Assembly (NCBI RefSeq): GCF_021155775.2
Contig: NC_060233.1
Coordinates: 6,304,501-6,368,500 of the forward strand
Source: Neodiprion pinetum
Lineage: Eukaryota; Arthropoda; Insecta; Hymenoptera; Diprionidae
Direction: 5' to 3'
DNA length: 64,000 nt
Part shown: piece by piece, positions 50,901-60,297 of the stretch
Position numbering within the stretch: position 1 is the stretch's first letter
How the letters are laid out: each line of letters begins with the position of its first letter
Made by a program: the position numbers and the translations under genes
Notes under the pieces: model-generated
What the model was told of the DNA's origin: nothing
Databases searched by the model: none
The model's input: the letters and a program-made list of their open reading frames with translations, nothing else

Positions 50901-53794
50901 TGTCCCGGTGTATATGGATATAAAAATTTTAATTATATCTGAACAACGTTTACTCAAGCACTAGAAATAAAAATATTATACAAGGTGGTTGGCACTGCAA
51001 ATTCATTGTTTACATCTCGATGTTTCGGCCTCTTTTTATTACATTTTGCGACCTAACTCTTTAAGGTGACGTAAGGCGCTAGGACGTCGAAGTTTTCAGC
51101 CGTCTGGTGGCTCGTCGCTCAGGAGGTACAACAGAAAAAAAAAAAATAAAAATAAAAAATTCCCGCACGTTCTCCAGACTTCTTGCCCCTCGTTATAACT
51201 TGTCCTTCGCCGAACAAGGCTGTGGATAATATACATAGAGCCGCAGCTCACGTAATAATCCGAGAAATTAATCTTCTAACACACTGTTGCGGTCCCGTCT
51301 CTCACACACGAATGTTAGGCAGAGTTGCCACGCGTTATTTTGTACTCCCTAATTGCTCTCTATGATCGCGGTGGTGAGGAGTCATTATCTTTTCAACATT
51401 CGAACCTAAAAATCGCGATTTCTTGGCTCTGGTGATAAAAATTACGCGTCGAAACTCTTATGGATAAGGGTTTTAGACGAGTTACGAAATGTACTATTAT
51501 ATGTATAATATAACGCGAGCACGTTTTACGTGTTTCTTCACGCGTGTTTCTTCACGCGTGTTTTCCGTACACAAAGTACCCGTTTCTATGACGGTCGACT
51601 GAGTCTGTGAATGCGCAAGCGCGGAGTACAGAAAATACCACTTTCAAGTCCTGGGAGTTAAAAGTGGTCTTTTCCGCACTGCGCGCAGGCGCTGTCGCGA
51701 ACAAATCTGACATTACGCGACCCTAACCTCAATTTCGTGCTTTGTGAAAAACCGCCTAACATACTCTTGTTATATAAAGAATCGTGTGCAACAAGAAAGC
51801 GACGATTTTGTCGCCTCGTGTATTTGCAATATTCGTCTTTGGCTTACCTACGATTCATACTGCAAACGTAAGATCGGGCCGAGAAGAGCAAGCTTGCCTC
51901 CTTGTTACACAATATACTAATTAGGTTCTCAAGCTAACGATGAGATTTCCCCATTTTACCGGAATTCATACCGTGTTTGACCATCACAGCACTAACAATT
52001 TTTAAACAAGTCATTATCGATTATTCCACGAAATGAACAAGTGTCACATCCAATGAGCTGTCAATTGAGTTTCAGTCATTTAATGTGGTTGTTAAGTGAG
52101 CTGTAAAAAAACGTCGAGAATCACTATTGCATAAAAAAAAAGTGGTCTGATTTTTTTACGTCAGATATATTGTACGTTTCTACTTGGTAATGAGGTGAAA
52201 TCGAAAGAAACAGAAAGTAGCCTTTATTTCACGTTTAATTAACACATTTTTGTAACGACATGTAAGTTTTTTCGGCTGTGCTGATCCGACCTCGAATCAC
52301 TCTCACCGTAGAACGATTCGAAATAACACTCGAATCCTATTTTTCACGACTTTGATCGAGAGAACTCCAATTTCCTCACACATACCTACAACAGGTCGAA
52401 CATTCGATCTCATCATAAATTAAAGTATTAGATGAGATCCCTGCCATACAGTGCAAACAGCTATAAATTGGACTTTTAATTATACTAAACGACTTAACGA
52501 TGTCTTAAGAGAATCAGTGACACGTATAGTATTAAATTTCGCACGTGGTTAATTATTGCATAAAAATTATACAACTTATCGAGTCTCCACATTTTTTATT
52601 TTGCGCCACGCGAAATCGGAGATAAAATTTTCGCAAGGTTAAATATTGATTGCTGTGTTTTTAGATCCCACTTCATCTGCATATCGATTCAACATTCACC
52701 GTTAATTCATTCGCAATACGTTGATCTCCCGTTCTTCTTACACCGTCCGGTTTCTGGGAGAATTTACTCGGCCGTTGTTGCAAACAGAATAAGGTAAACT
52801 TAAGGTAGGTACGACAGTCACGGGGTCTGCCCTCTGCTTGCTCCAGTTCCTCGTCGGACAAGAGGACACGTATTGTTACAGGTACGTAACGCGGTTGCGT
52901 TGCATATGAGGAGATGGTGTCGGACATACTCGACAGAGAAACCGTAATGGATACAGTTCCAATTTAAACACTTGGCCCAGCTAGCTCAAAAGATAAGGAA
53001 AACCCGACGCGCTCCCGTTATTCGTAATCGCCGAGAGAGCTGCACTCGCGAGATCGCAGTTCATGATTTGATATCCTTTGAGAAGCCTTGCTCCCATAGA
53101 ATCCCTTGATACGCGAAACAACACGTTTGCACGTGGGCTTTGAGGTATGCGAGACTGGTATCCAGGGCACTCGAGAGCTGTAAAGGATTAATCGGCTGGA
53201 TCGTCCGTACCAAGAGGTAGGAAAAGAGATGTAACCGTTTACTTATAAAAATCTCCCGCAACAACGTCACTTGCGCGAATGAAAGCGATCAACGCGAAAC
53301 GTGAGAAACATTAAAAAATACCAGAGTTTAACCATTTTGAACGTTCTAATTTCAATAAAAGTGTCTCAAATTATCGTCGACGTATTCTTACAAGCTTGTG
53401 TCATACGATTTTGCTGGTATCCTGTTTTATCACACTATCATTGGCGCATTTAACGCATTGCCGCAGGTATTTCGAATGGTCTTAACTCTTATTTTCTAAA
53501 TTTTGAATCAGACGGTCCGGCCTGTTCATCCTTAAGTAGGACGCGAAGATCAGGACTTCGCATGGTCCTCGTGCATGCGGGCGTGGGAATCGGTTATTTT
53601 GCTTCGACCCGTTTCTACCTTACAGTTTTAGTGGTTGCTGAGAAGAGAACAATTACCTTGGGCCTCTTCCACTGAAATTGAAACGGTGGCGTTTGGTGGT
53701 AGAAGACAGAGGCCTGGGTTGCTGGAAATTCAGGATCTTCCCAGAGTTCCCCGCTCTTCAAGCACGCTCGCTTGATGCGCTCGTACTCGCTCAT
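23950..53794 (-). CDS. CalpC: Calpain-C (catalytically inactive calpain), 15 coding exons
   Basis: This is a split gene of 671 codons. Minus-strand exons in order: 53794-53657, 47162-47093, 35596-35314, 28439-28256, 28143-28069, 27675-27506, 27426-27254, 26846-26752, 26652-26405, 26309-26140, 25746-25688, 24963-24816, 24514-24398, 24131-24073, 23976-23950. All introns are GT-AG, every junction keeps phase, and the total is 2,016 nt with TGA. Residues about 20-330 form the papain-like calpain protease domain, about 365-475 the C2-like (CBSW) domain, and about 490-671 the penta-EF-hand domain. Active calpains use Cys, His and Asn; here Cys is Lys72 (GDKW), the GHAY motif is G240-I-N-Y, and only Asn266 (LRNP) remains. 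The following conserved Trp is Leu268. Length and motifs match my memory of Drosophila calpain-C, a known inactive paralogue. Role is therefore likely regulatory or structural and cytosolic (inference). An alternative start is discussed under the 61771 exon. Confidence 0.93.
24073..24131 (-). CDS. CalpC: calpain-C exon 14 (59 nt)
   Basis: Encodes NIFENKDPLQNGTIKLGLSE, between acceptor ttctacag and donor GAG|GTACGC. Confidence 0.9.
24398..24514 (-). CDS. CalpC: calpain-C exon 13: EF-hand region
   Basis: Encodes GFQLNTDVLSILVLRYMRKD, GTLRFGDFVSAILHLSVAF. The acceptor is ctccag and the donor CA|GTAAG. The loop RKDGTLRFGDF is short and lacks canonical acidic positions. Confidence 0.94.
24816..24963 (-). 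CDS. CalpC: calpain-C exon 12: EF-hand loops
   Basis: Encodes the loop D|SSGSGRLKFNDF, which keeps acidic ends, then LKFWQHSFRNHTKEKTGILK, where the next loop starts with Thr instead of Asp and is probably a poor calcium binder, then AERLRDALLEVG. Donor GTTG|GTTAGT. Confidence 0.95.
25688..25746 (-). CDS. CalpC: calpain-C exon 11 (59 nt)
   Basis: Encodes DYIKSCASLEVCRQVVLTMD, between acceptor tttcag and donor GAT|GTATCC. It was found by motif; its ends join the flanking exons in phase. Confidence 0.93.
26140..26309 (-). CDS. CalpC: calpain-C exon 10: entry to penta-EF-hand domain
   Basis: Encodes LLDTPPSLIKPAIVKAHG, QYEAVFLQLADEHKTVNAFE and LLEACLPN, the hallmark start of the calpain penta-EF-hand region. 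The donor is AACG|GTATGC. Confidence 0.95.
26405..26652 (-). CDS. CalpC: calpain-C exon 9: C2-like domain
   Basis: Encodes VVGFTAYTLP, NKQFFKKNKSLVNSQYTNSR, GGYLLIPTTFEPTQETSFTL and RVYSSKP. An in-frame TAA lies just past the donor (CGGAA|GTAAAA), so this exon alone would look like a complete short frame. Splicing to exon 10 restores the AAA codon. Confidence 0.94.
26752..26846 (-). CDS. CalpC: calpain-C exon 8: start of C2-like domain
   Basis: Encodes ETFHINPQLHLIL, EEVIVSLNQHSIVEPK, between acceptor attacag and donor AAG|GTATGT. The corresponding segment of other calpains is E(T/S)F-x-NPQ. Confidence 0.94.
27254..27426 (-). CDS. CalpC: calpain-C exon 7: end of protease domain
   Basis: Encodes ISYSDFVKTFTHLEVVHL and then GSWRRGVTAGGCRNNP, the conserved link between the protease and C2-like domains. 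The exon begins by completing the Trp codon and ends with the first base of a Glu codon. Confidence 0.95.
27506..27675 (-). CDS. CalpC: calpain-C exon 6: retained Asn motif
   Basis: Encodes VETFSSEAVQLVKLRNPLG, then GAWARGGLEWDEVP and NMAEGEFW. The catalytic Asn of the RNPWG motif is present (RNPLG), but the Trp is Leu. The donor TTTTG|GTAAT splits a Trp codon. Confidence 0.94.
28069..28143 (-). CDS. CalpC: calpain-C exon 5: degenerate catalytic His motif
   Basis: 25 codons, phase 0 on both sides, donor CGA|GTAAGT. The sequence LANGIQMGINYRLYAVERV aligns to the NG...GHAYSVT segment of active calpains. The His position is Ile or Asn, as in other calpain-C proteins, which carry an N-V-N-Y type motif. 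Confidence 0.92.
28256..28439 (-). CDS. CalpC: calpain-C exon 4
   Basis: The acceptor tttctttccag and donor CAG|GTGATC bound this exon. It encodes LHGSYEALKYGTLLDGLSD, LTGGITES and LLDMTSLITCTVN, standard calpain protease-core motifs. It joins exon 3 in the AAA codon. Confidence 0.94.
28440..35313 (-). other. calpain-C intron 4 (6.9 kb)
   Basis: AT-rich intron. It holds several open frames of 60-114 codons on both strands (for example 29326-29562 and 30483-30827 on plus), none with a recognisable family, and a 21-G run at 32620-32640. I see no definite nested gene and no clear transposon. Confidence 0.6.
32620..32640. repeat. homopolymer run of 21 G
   Basis: Uninterrupted G tract in otherwise AT-rich intronic sequence. 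The length may be inexact in the assembly, as such runs are error-prone. Confidence 0.9.
35314..35596 (-). CDS. CalpC: calpain-C exon 3: dead active-site loop and protease core
   Basis: Encodes GDKWLVSCLGVLHLSKG, FYRVVPADQGFGG, YAGVFRFRLWWCGAWVEVLV, DDRLP and ALLEKAYAK. In active calpains the first motif is GDCW, so Lys stands in place of the nucleophile. The donor is AAA|GTAAGT. The local base composition is GC-rich compared with its intron neighbours. Confidence 0.95.
35981..36160. mobile_element. short inverted-repeat family 1, copy 1 (180 bp)
   Basis: The left end gtaacattatcgtaacgaaa and the right end aatcgttccaataacgttac are inverted copies of each other. The interior contains ttcagacaatcctagaagcg. 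Two other copies lie at 58332 and 60104. All are non-coding. Confidence 0.65.
37703..39087 (-). mobile_element. dispersed element with minisatellite core, copy B (inverted relative to copy A)
   Basis: Read on the minus strand, this copy has the same left arm (ttcaat end at 39075-39087, TGACGTCA at 39023-39030, ctatatagatcgat) and right arm (tgatagtacaaaatatgacg, ttgcccgtaaga) as copy A. The arms are clearly homologous but diverged, and the 60-bp core has a different higher-order period. The copy is embedded in calpain-C intron 3. Arm homology ends near 37703 and 39087; no convincing target duplication is visible. Confidence 0.7.
38056..38880 (-). repeat. 60-bp minisatellite core of element B (120-bp higher-order unit)
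   Basis: Two 60-bp types alternate (gtttcaccacgtggtggacc and gatccaccaggtcaaggacc), giving about six copies of a 120-bp unit. From 38101 to 38820 I noticed only one change (cagatcaagg at about 38671). All three plus frames are open across the core (331-, 275- and 259-codon frames) and at least one minus frame (267 codons), each with a 40-residue period. Confidence 0.92.
41535..42435 (+). pseudogene. BEL/Pao retrotransposon gag relic (DUF1759-type)
   Basis: The 102-codon frame 41894-42202 contains KFHCLKTALINEAAEVVHSL, NYNQAWNTLTERFGNKRIIV, QTHVKAIFELSPVHKES and LRALKAL, the core of the gag-like domain of BEL/Pao elements. Upstream, at about 41690-41730, another frame gives a stretch like the segment that usually precedes it. 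Downstream, shifted frames give a damaged zinc-knuckle piece (ICNGNHDIFEYANW, about 42354-42395). Stops and frameshifts interrupt it. Protease, reverse transcriptase, integrase and LTRs are not seen, so it is an old fragment. Confidence 0.8.
44718..44748. repeat. short tandem 10-mer
   Basis: About three copies of cgttatacac in a row. Confidence 0.8.
44980..45315. mobile_element. MITE-like element, 336 bp, with 5-bp target duplication
   Basis: The left end ttaaggatgtacgcgtgggt, followed by aaatcgtgccaggtcaatga, is matched inverted at the right end (tcattgacccagcacgattt, then gtacgtccttaa). The direct repeat acaac flanks both sides (44975-44979 and 45316-45320). The element is non-coding. Because both ends begin with TTAA, a TTAA-targeting origin (piggyBac or Kolobok-like) is an alternative reading. 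Confidence 0.8.
47093..47162 (-). CDS. CalpC: calpain-C exon 2 (70 nt)
   Basis: The acceptor ttttcag and donor GTGAGT bound 23 codons plus one base, encoding PVFVNDAPTQFDVIPGKMG. This is the segment immediately before the active-site loop and is conserved in calpain-C. The exon is tiny and lies 6.5 kb and 11.5 kb from its neighbours; it was found by motif, not as a long frame. Confidence 0.9.
48797..48987. mobile_element. piggyBac-type MITE, 191 bp, TTAA-flanked
   Basis: The left end is TTAA|ccctttcggt and the right end actgaaaggg|TTAA. The termini are imperfect inverted repeats of ccctttcrgt, both bounded by TTAA, the piggyBac target site. There is no coding capacity. Confidence 0.75.
49022..49066. 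repeat. (AAT)n-type microsatellite
   Basis: Imperfect aat/aac triplet run inside intron 2. Confidence 0.8.
50511..50910. mobile_element. long inverted-repeat element family 2, copy 1 (400 bp)
   Basis: The left end taccgggataatctcttgaa is matched inverted at the right end (tttcaagagattgtcccggt). The inverted similarity continues through gcgcatgcg. A second copy at 58934-59332 is alignable over its whole length. The possible 8-bp flanks tatatgaa/tatatgga suggest a target duplication with one mismatch. Small frames inside are not genes. Confidence 0.8.
51529..51560. repeat. tandem 14-mer
   Basis: Two full copies and one partial copy of cgtgtttcttcacg. Confidence 0.8.
52673..52927 (-). CDS. unassigned 84-codon open frame in calpain-C intron 2
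   Basis: The frame starts MSDTISSYATQPRYVPVTIR and continues with a plausibly natural acidic segment (LLSDEELEQAEG). I recognise no family. There is no signal peptide or membrane segment. It could be a chance frame, a nested small gene or an alternative exon on the calpain strand. Confidence 0.2.
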   Translation of the reverse strand: MSDTISSYATQPRYVPVTIRVLLSDEELEQAEGRPRDCRTYLKFTLFCLQQRPSKFSQKPDGVRRTGDQRIANELTVNVESICR

Positions 53795-53800
53795 CACGTC
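53657..53800 (-). CDS. CalpC: calpain-C exon with N-terminus
   Basis: The acceptor ctttttttcag precedes 53800 and the donor AAG|GTAATT follows 53657. It encodes D-V-MSEYERIKRACL and then LWEDPEFPA and PPFQFQWKR, the start of the calpain protease domain. The internal ATG at 53794 fits the Drosophila start (MS.YERI). Because an acceptor lies directly upstream, a 5' exon must exist. Confidence 0.92.
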
Positions 53801-54644
53801 CTGAAAAAAAGAAAAGAGAATCTCCGGTTAGGCGATCGGTTGTTGTACATTTTTGATTCTACCTTTCTACAATTGATCGCAGCGATGTTACATTTCAAGA
53901 TTTGATACACGATTTGTTATGCGAGTGTCGCTGTCGGTTACGTCGATAATGAACATGTTGACAAAAAAGAAACGAGGGATAAAATGGAAAAGAAGACAGT
54001 GAAAAATAGTAGGAATTTACAGCGAAACAGATAACACCAGGATCTCGTTAGACTAAATAATCGTTGGTCGTGATTACGCTCGTTGATACGCTCGCTCGTG
54101 TCGTGAAGAAACGTGAAAAGGAAGATTAAATTTCTCATTAGCCACCATCTCGTTAGTTAAACTGAGAATGGATCCGTTAAGCTGGGTAAAATTGAATCTG
54201 GTGATTACTCATTAAAGGAAGACTTATCCATCTTACGATGCATTCGTAATTGAAACTATTTCTCGACACGTCCTTTCCTTTTGCCGAGTAAAATAAATCA
54301 GCACTCAAGGACTTGCTTAATTGATTATACACTACGGTTGTTTGTATCGAGGCCGACATAATATGTCTTCCAAAAATGTTTGTCGTCCGTATTAGCGTAA
54401 CGAAACAATCGTTCAGAGACATCTGACAAAACTCTCCTGAACATAAAACCGAATTTCGGATCACTTGGGGACATTTACTCGTCTCTAAAGACCAACTCAC
54501 GACGCATTTTGACCATATTACAACCCGGCTTATACGCTACAAGTCATCGAGAGATGAATAATTCAAATGTCACAGGATCAAACAAGTCTTCCGCGTTTTT
54601 GTGACCTTCATATTTGAGCTTGGAAGCGGTTTCGAGCGGCCGAA

Positions 54645-54788
54645 ATGACGGCGGCATCGAAGAAGCATCGACAAGAATCGCGGCAACGTCGCGGAGGATG
54701 GTTTGAAATGTTTCTGAGGATGCGAAGAGAGTCAGCGGTGCACTTCGGAACGAAGGAAATGGAAGTGGATGAGATTCCCGCTCTGTAG
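54645..54788 (+). CDS. unassigned 47-codon open frame
   Basis: The frame begins MTAASKKHRQESRQRRGG and ends EVDEIPAL before TAG: a basic first half and an acidic end. The local sequence is GC-richer than its surroundings, and the opposite strand is also open for 74 codons (54608-54832). No family is recognised; it may be a nested small gene, an exon or chance. Confidence 0.15.
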   Translation: MTAASKKHRQESRQRRGGWFEMFLRMRRESAVHFGTKEMEVDEIPAL

Positions 54789-57700
54789 GAAGAGCCAGCG
54801 AACCGAGTAGTCTTTAAGCCTGCGGGGGCCATCTAGCCGAGTGCGAAATTCACCAGATACGTTCTGACTTTGCGTTAATCCAAACATTTTAACCACAAAC
54901 TTGCAAATTTATGCTACAGCATTGGAGTACGTTATTTCAGTGGAAAAATGAAGGATCAATGTCCTCTTGGAGGCTTAAAGTTACCGGTATCGATAAAGAT
55001 AAACCTGTCTTCGCCCAAACTTGAGTGCTTCAACTCCTTATTACTAAACATCCGGGAATCATAGAAGCTTTTCTACGCTTGACTTGATCTTCGAATCGCA
55101 GTGGACAAGGTATGCCATCGTATGTCCGAACAAATCTATCCACGCGCAAAACTATGTTCTATAATTAATAAATACCGGTTTTTGCATAAAGAGATTTCAA
55201 ACCATCGCACGTATAACCGCAGCCTTTTTAGGCGTCTTGCATCGTAGAGTTGAAGACCATAAAGCGGACTCCACAATAGCTGGGCAAATGTGCCAAATGA
55301 TACGCTGAGGAAGTTCCGATAGCGAAACTGTCCAGCATTAGATATTCATGACCAGTTATTGATATCGTACGTTGAAATTAGTTTTTCACAGAGTCTCGTC
55401 GAACCACGTTAAACATCATCATTCACCACATACGACTGACTCTGATCCCTCTCGAATTTTAGTCCATAGCTAATTACGTAACACGCGCTACGTCGGAGAA
55501 TGTTTCTTATTCAAGATCGCGGTGAGAGATTGGCGAACAATGATAAAATTGTTCTCCGTTTGTTATTATTATACACGAAACAATGTCCAGACTCCTGCAA
55601 GTATAGTATCACTGTATCACGTACACGTCATAGTAATTCGTATCCTGAATATGTACATATTGTATGGAGACAGAGGTGGTTCAAAGCAAGACTTCTGTCT
55701 GATATGACCTTCGAAATAGATGCCCACACTTATTGGTAAAAGTATATCCGTGCAGATTGCATTTGCTTCGCGTTGGCGACGGTGTCTTGATTACCGTTCT
55801 CGCCAATATTCTTGTACTAATAATCATTATTATCGGTATTACTGTTATAACAACTATACATATAGGTATACATACGTATCACTTGCAATATAGGTTATTC
55901 AATTGCGTATTATCCAGCACCTGCGGTCAGCCGTTATTAATCTGTTGCATGTTTACTGAGCGCGAAGAGAAGGAATGACTTCAGGAGTCGATCCATATTA
56001 CAGACTTTGAGAATTGAAAACATTTCATCACCCTCTCGACCAGTCGACTTAAGCTTGGTACTACAACTGGGGTCGCTAACGCTGGTTTATGGCCGGCTTA
56101 GGGCTCGATGAACGTGAAACTAGGATTAAATGCTAGGCCTGCCTGGACCGCGAACGTGACGCAACGATCAACGGATGAAGCTGATTGTAGATAAATTACG
56201 TTTTTGCCACTCTAATCCGTCATTCCTTCTGGCGGCTGCACGCTCGTTGAATGGACGGAATTACGTAACGCGAGGCAGGTCAAGATTCGAAACTCGAATT
56301 GCTACCGACGTACTCGAGGTGATTGCTCTCAGCCGGGCGAGAATCATGCATAGATCTTCATAGAATTTAGTTGGATGATCACTTGTTCGACGATTGGAGG
56401 AAGCAGAAGTAAAAAAAAAGTAAACACGTAACGAGATTTGACGATTGCCTTAGGTACACTGTTAATATAACGCGTGGAGTACCGAACATCTTTTTTATTC
56501 CATAAATCGACTGTATTATCCAAATAGGTTCTAACACTCGACCATAGCATAGAAAATTTCACACGTGTACTTTACGCTGTTGTGTTTGATCATCCTGTGA
56601 GTTGTCTTTACTCGAATACGTTATACTTTCATGGTTTTCATTGAAAAGTAACCAGACTACGGACATTTTGCTATTTAAGGTCTTCGAAGGACGCTCGGAT
56701 GGTCAGATCCCTATCGTGTCGTCAGGGTCACAGACCATTGACCTTTCTCGCTTGCAGATAATACCTCGTGGGCGGTTTTCTACCAGTAATAGTTGTACGC
56801 GATGCTTGTTGCTTAAAAATGACATCACCTGACCCCGTGTACAATTCTTGAATTACCGTTGTGGCAATTGACTTGAACGAGTCGAGCTGCTCGCGTAGTG
56901 CACCGACCATGTCTGCAGACTTGATGAATTTACATTTCGTCTGCTTCTGTTTGGACTGGTGAGACGGAGAAAATGGTCATTCGAACTCGGGCTATTCGGT
57001 GTTTATCGCGATTCGATGTTCACAGAAAATATTTGTCCAATCTTTCTTATTCGCGCCGTTGAGACCCATGCATGCACATCAAATACGAGGAATTCCGGTC
57101 TTGCGTATATCGTTAATACCATGTGATTTCCGCGCGAGATATAATGGGCTTTGGATCTCATAGGTTACTTTTATACTTTCACTTCCGTTAGAATTCACAT
57201 TGTTTAAACGTTCGTTACAAAACGTTTTTACCTTGGTGTCATAACGTTGCCTCTAGGCCGTTAAGTTGCCTGCCTGCAGCGTTGGTAGGATATTCATACG
57301 AGTAGTTTGTACCTTGCAACCGATGTTTGTACTGAAAATTTATTGCTAACTTTCAATCAGCAAAGTGAACAACGCCTACAAAAATTATAACAAAACGGTC
57401 AGGTTTTACAAACTGCCTTTTGCACGGTAGTTCATAAAACCACGTCTCGACGACGATCTGTGAAGGATTATTTCAACGACCAATTAAACCGTTACGCAAC
57501 AACAGATTATATATACCTAATACGAATGTTCCGAAGTTACGTGCGATAAGTCACGCATATATTATCTATTGACCGAAGGAGTGAACGTGTCGCATGTGGT
57601 TGGCAAAGTGAAAGGGAAAGCGGTGTGAAAGAGGACTGGATGTCGAAAGTGTGAATCGTAAGTGAAGAATACCGGTCGAGTCCAAGGGCCGTTCTATTTT

Positions 57701-58331
57701 TTCCGGGGATCGGACACTTACCGATGAAAAGCAAACGATGAAGATGTAAGACCAGGACTACTGTGTTTTTTTCTCTCTTCCGTTCTTTTCTTCAATCAAG
57801 CAAAGAGAAATTCGTTACTCAATATGTAACGAACTCGCGGTCTATTTTTCGCGAAAAGTACATTTTACGGAAGACCCGTTCGTCAAGAAAGACCTCGGCA
57901 TGTAGTCTTGACGTTATCTTGAAATGAGTGAACTGGATTAGACGATGGAAGGCGATCAGCAGCCATTTTTGCAGCGACCGCGAGCACCGTACGAGAAAAT
58001 TACGAGCATGCAACATGTTATTTAAATAATAAACCCACGCATTATGTCGAGTAGCTCGAGAAGGAACGTTAAGTATTCCATATCACTGCAGTGCGGTCAG
58101 TTCAGATTAATTTGGACTGATCCGTATTCGGAAACAAGAAGCATAAGAGCCCCGAGCAATGATTTCCTGATTCCTGGGTGCTTATCGATGTGCAAAAACG
58201 CCGACACTGTGCGTAGCACGAGCGAAAGAAAAGACTGGCAACTATATTTTACTAGCGGTAAGCGGAAGTTTCAGTGAACTTATGAAAACGAAAAATTCCG
58301 TCTTGATGAAAGATGTCATCATGTTGGAGTT

Positions 58332-58518
58332 GGCAACGTTAACGTAACGAAACATCGTGGAATAAATCGTTGTATAATTTTAGAGCGACTTCCAAAGAGT
58401 TGGCTTTTCAAACTGTGAACATGTATTCTTTGTTATGATTGACCAGATAAATTTCAGACAGTCCTAAGATTGCGAAGCAACGATTTTTCTCTACACGCAT
58501 CGTTAAAGTAACGTTACC
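58332..58518. mobile_element. short inverted-repeat family 1, copy 2 (187 bp)
   Basis: Ends are ggcaacgttaacgtaacgaa and cgttaaagtaacgttacc (inverted). It shares internal aaatttcagacagtcctaag with copy 1 at 35981. Confidence 0.65.
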
Positions 58519-58933
58519 AGCTTCAACCTCATAAGATGTCCGGAAACTTTCTTATACCTGCAATTTCATCGTAGAATAACGATCGAGAACTCTGCCTCTT
58601 GCCGATCCGCCGATTACGGCCGGCTGCAGAGGAAGAGTTTCTTACAGCCCGCAGTGGCTTGCAGCTTACAAGCTGAGATCCGGTAAGGTCTTGGAAGTAT
58701 GGATCTGGCGAACGTGCCGAGGGCCTCACGTGGCCTTGACTGTTCTGGGTTCATCGCATCATCCTCCTACGTCCTTTAGGCTCCGTTTGCACCGAGATCA
58801 TGCCGGACGATTCGGTATTTCTATACCTCGTGCTTCACATCTGCAAGACGCACGTTGCAGAAGAGCGAGAAAGAGTCGGGAGTTTTCAAAGATCGATTAT
58901 TATTTTTTTTTTATTTCGTTTTCGTAATGTACA

Positions 58934-59332
58934 TACCGGGACAATCTCTTTAAATTCGAAAATCAACCGCGCGTGCGTCAAATAATTCAATTTCATTGGT
59001 CGGCGAAATCTTCCCGCGGCGATATTCTTTTGTGCGATGCAGGCGGGCCAACCTACGCAAAATGTGTACTTTTGAATTTTCAAAGAGCATAAGCGTTAAG
59101 TTCCGACCGTTCTTTGAAGAATCGACTTTCCGACCCGGTAACAAATGCTTCCGAAACCTTTCCGAGTCGCTGCCTCAATTATTTGAGATTCTAACCTCGA
59201 AAATTCGTGTCAACTACATCGCCGGCAGAAACAGTTTGACAGCTGTAACTCGGGATGGCCAAACTGCGCGAACAGCCAATAAAACTAGCGCATGCGCAGT
59301 TGATTTTCAATTTTCAAGAGTTTGTCCCGGTA
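58934..59332. mobile_element. long inverted-repeat element family 2, copy 2 (399 bp)
   Basis: The left end taccgggacaatctctttaa is matched inverted at the right end (ttttcaagagtttgtcccgg). The interior matches copy 1, for example ttggtcggcgaaatcttccc, ccaacctacgcaaaatgtg and gaccgttctttgaagaatcg. The sequence immediately outside each end includes TA. Confidence 0.8.
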
Positions 59333-60103
59333 TATTCAAGTACATACACTGAAAATTTTATGTCGATCCGACAAATATTCTCGAAGTTACGCGCACATTT
59401 GCAAAGACGCCCCGGGGCGTTTGAAAGTGCTTTTGAAACTTTGAACGCGTTTTTTTCACAACTGTGTTTTCAAATTTCGAATTTTTTTTTCGAGAAGCCG
59501 CCGTTTTGTTAAAAATTAATATTTTGCTTGTTTCTTCGATTAAAGACGAGATGATACCTTATAATCAACTAAATCGTTTTCGTTTTTTCATTTCCGATGA
59601 TTCAGTTCAGAGATATCTTGGTCTCACCGCAAGACGCCTTTTTTTAGAAGTGCTCCCGGAGATCGGACATAGCAGCTTTAAGAATCATTATTTTTACAAT
59701 TAAAAAATATCAGAATGAAGTTCAATGCTACTCCAATATGTGCATCGATTTTTATCGTAATAAATTTATGCGTCTCTTAATCTAAAATCCTTGAAAAATC
59801 GTTTTTTTCGGCCTCCTGACTCCCTATAACCCTTTCAATACCTCCACTCCACGCGCATCGCGTCCCATGCATGCGGCCTCCGATGACCGCGGCCTCGTGG
59901 GCGAATTATTGAAAGTAAAAATAACCCTGCATGGTTAACGCGAGGTTTACTGCATACCCAAACCATCGCCCACTGGATCACTGCCCACCAATTATTGCCA
60001 AACTCAGTGCCGTCAGAAGCTCCGTAACGTTGTTCGCTCTTTCGTAAGGATTTGCTGAGCTCAGAACTTCGAGACAAAGGTTCTTGGTACCAGATTGAAG
60101 TTA

Positions 60104-60297
60104 GTAACGTTAATGTTACAAAATATTGAAACTAAGATCATTAGTTTTTTTTTTAAATCTAGAACCGCTTTGAAGGAGTTTAATTTCCAAAATCTGAATA
60201 CACTTTAATTTTTAAAAACAGATTACCCGATTTAAGACGATCCTACAGATCCGAAATAATTATTTTTCCTAAAAATCAACCGTTACATTAACTTTAC
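60104..60297. mobile_element. short inverted-repeat family 1, copy 3 (194 bp)
   Basis: Ends are gtaacgttaatgttacaaaa and caaccgttacattaacttta (inverted). The interior has gacgatcctacag, matching the gacaatccta/gacagtccta word of the other copies. This is the most AT-rich and diverged of the three. Confidence 0.6.

Larger units (their letters stand above)
47163..53656 (-). other. calpain-C intron 2 (6.5 kb)
   Basis: It contains the TTAA-flanked element at 48797, a short AAT-type repeat at 49022, the 400-bp inverted-repeat element at 50511 and an unassigned 84-codon frame at 52673-52927 (minus). No gene is recognised. Confidence 0.6.
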
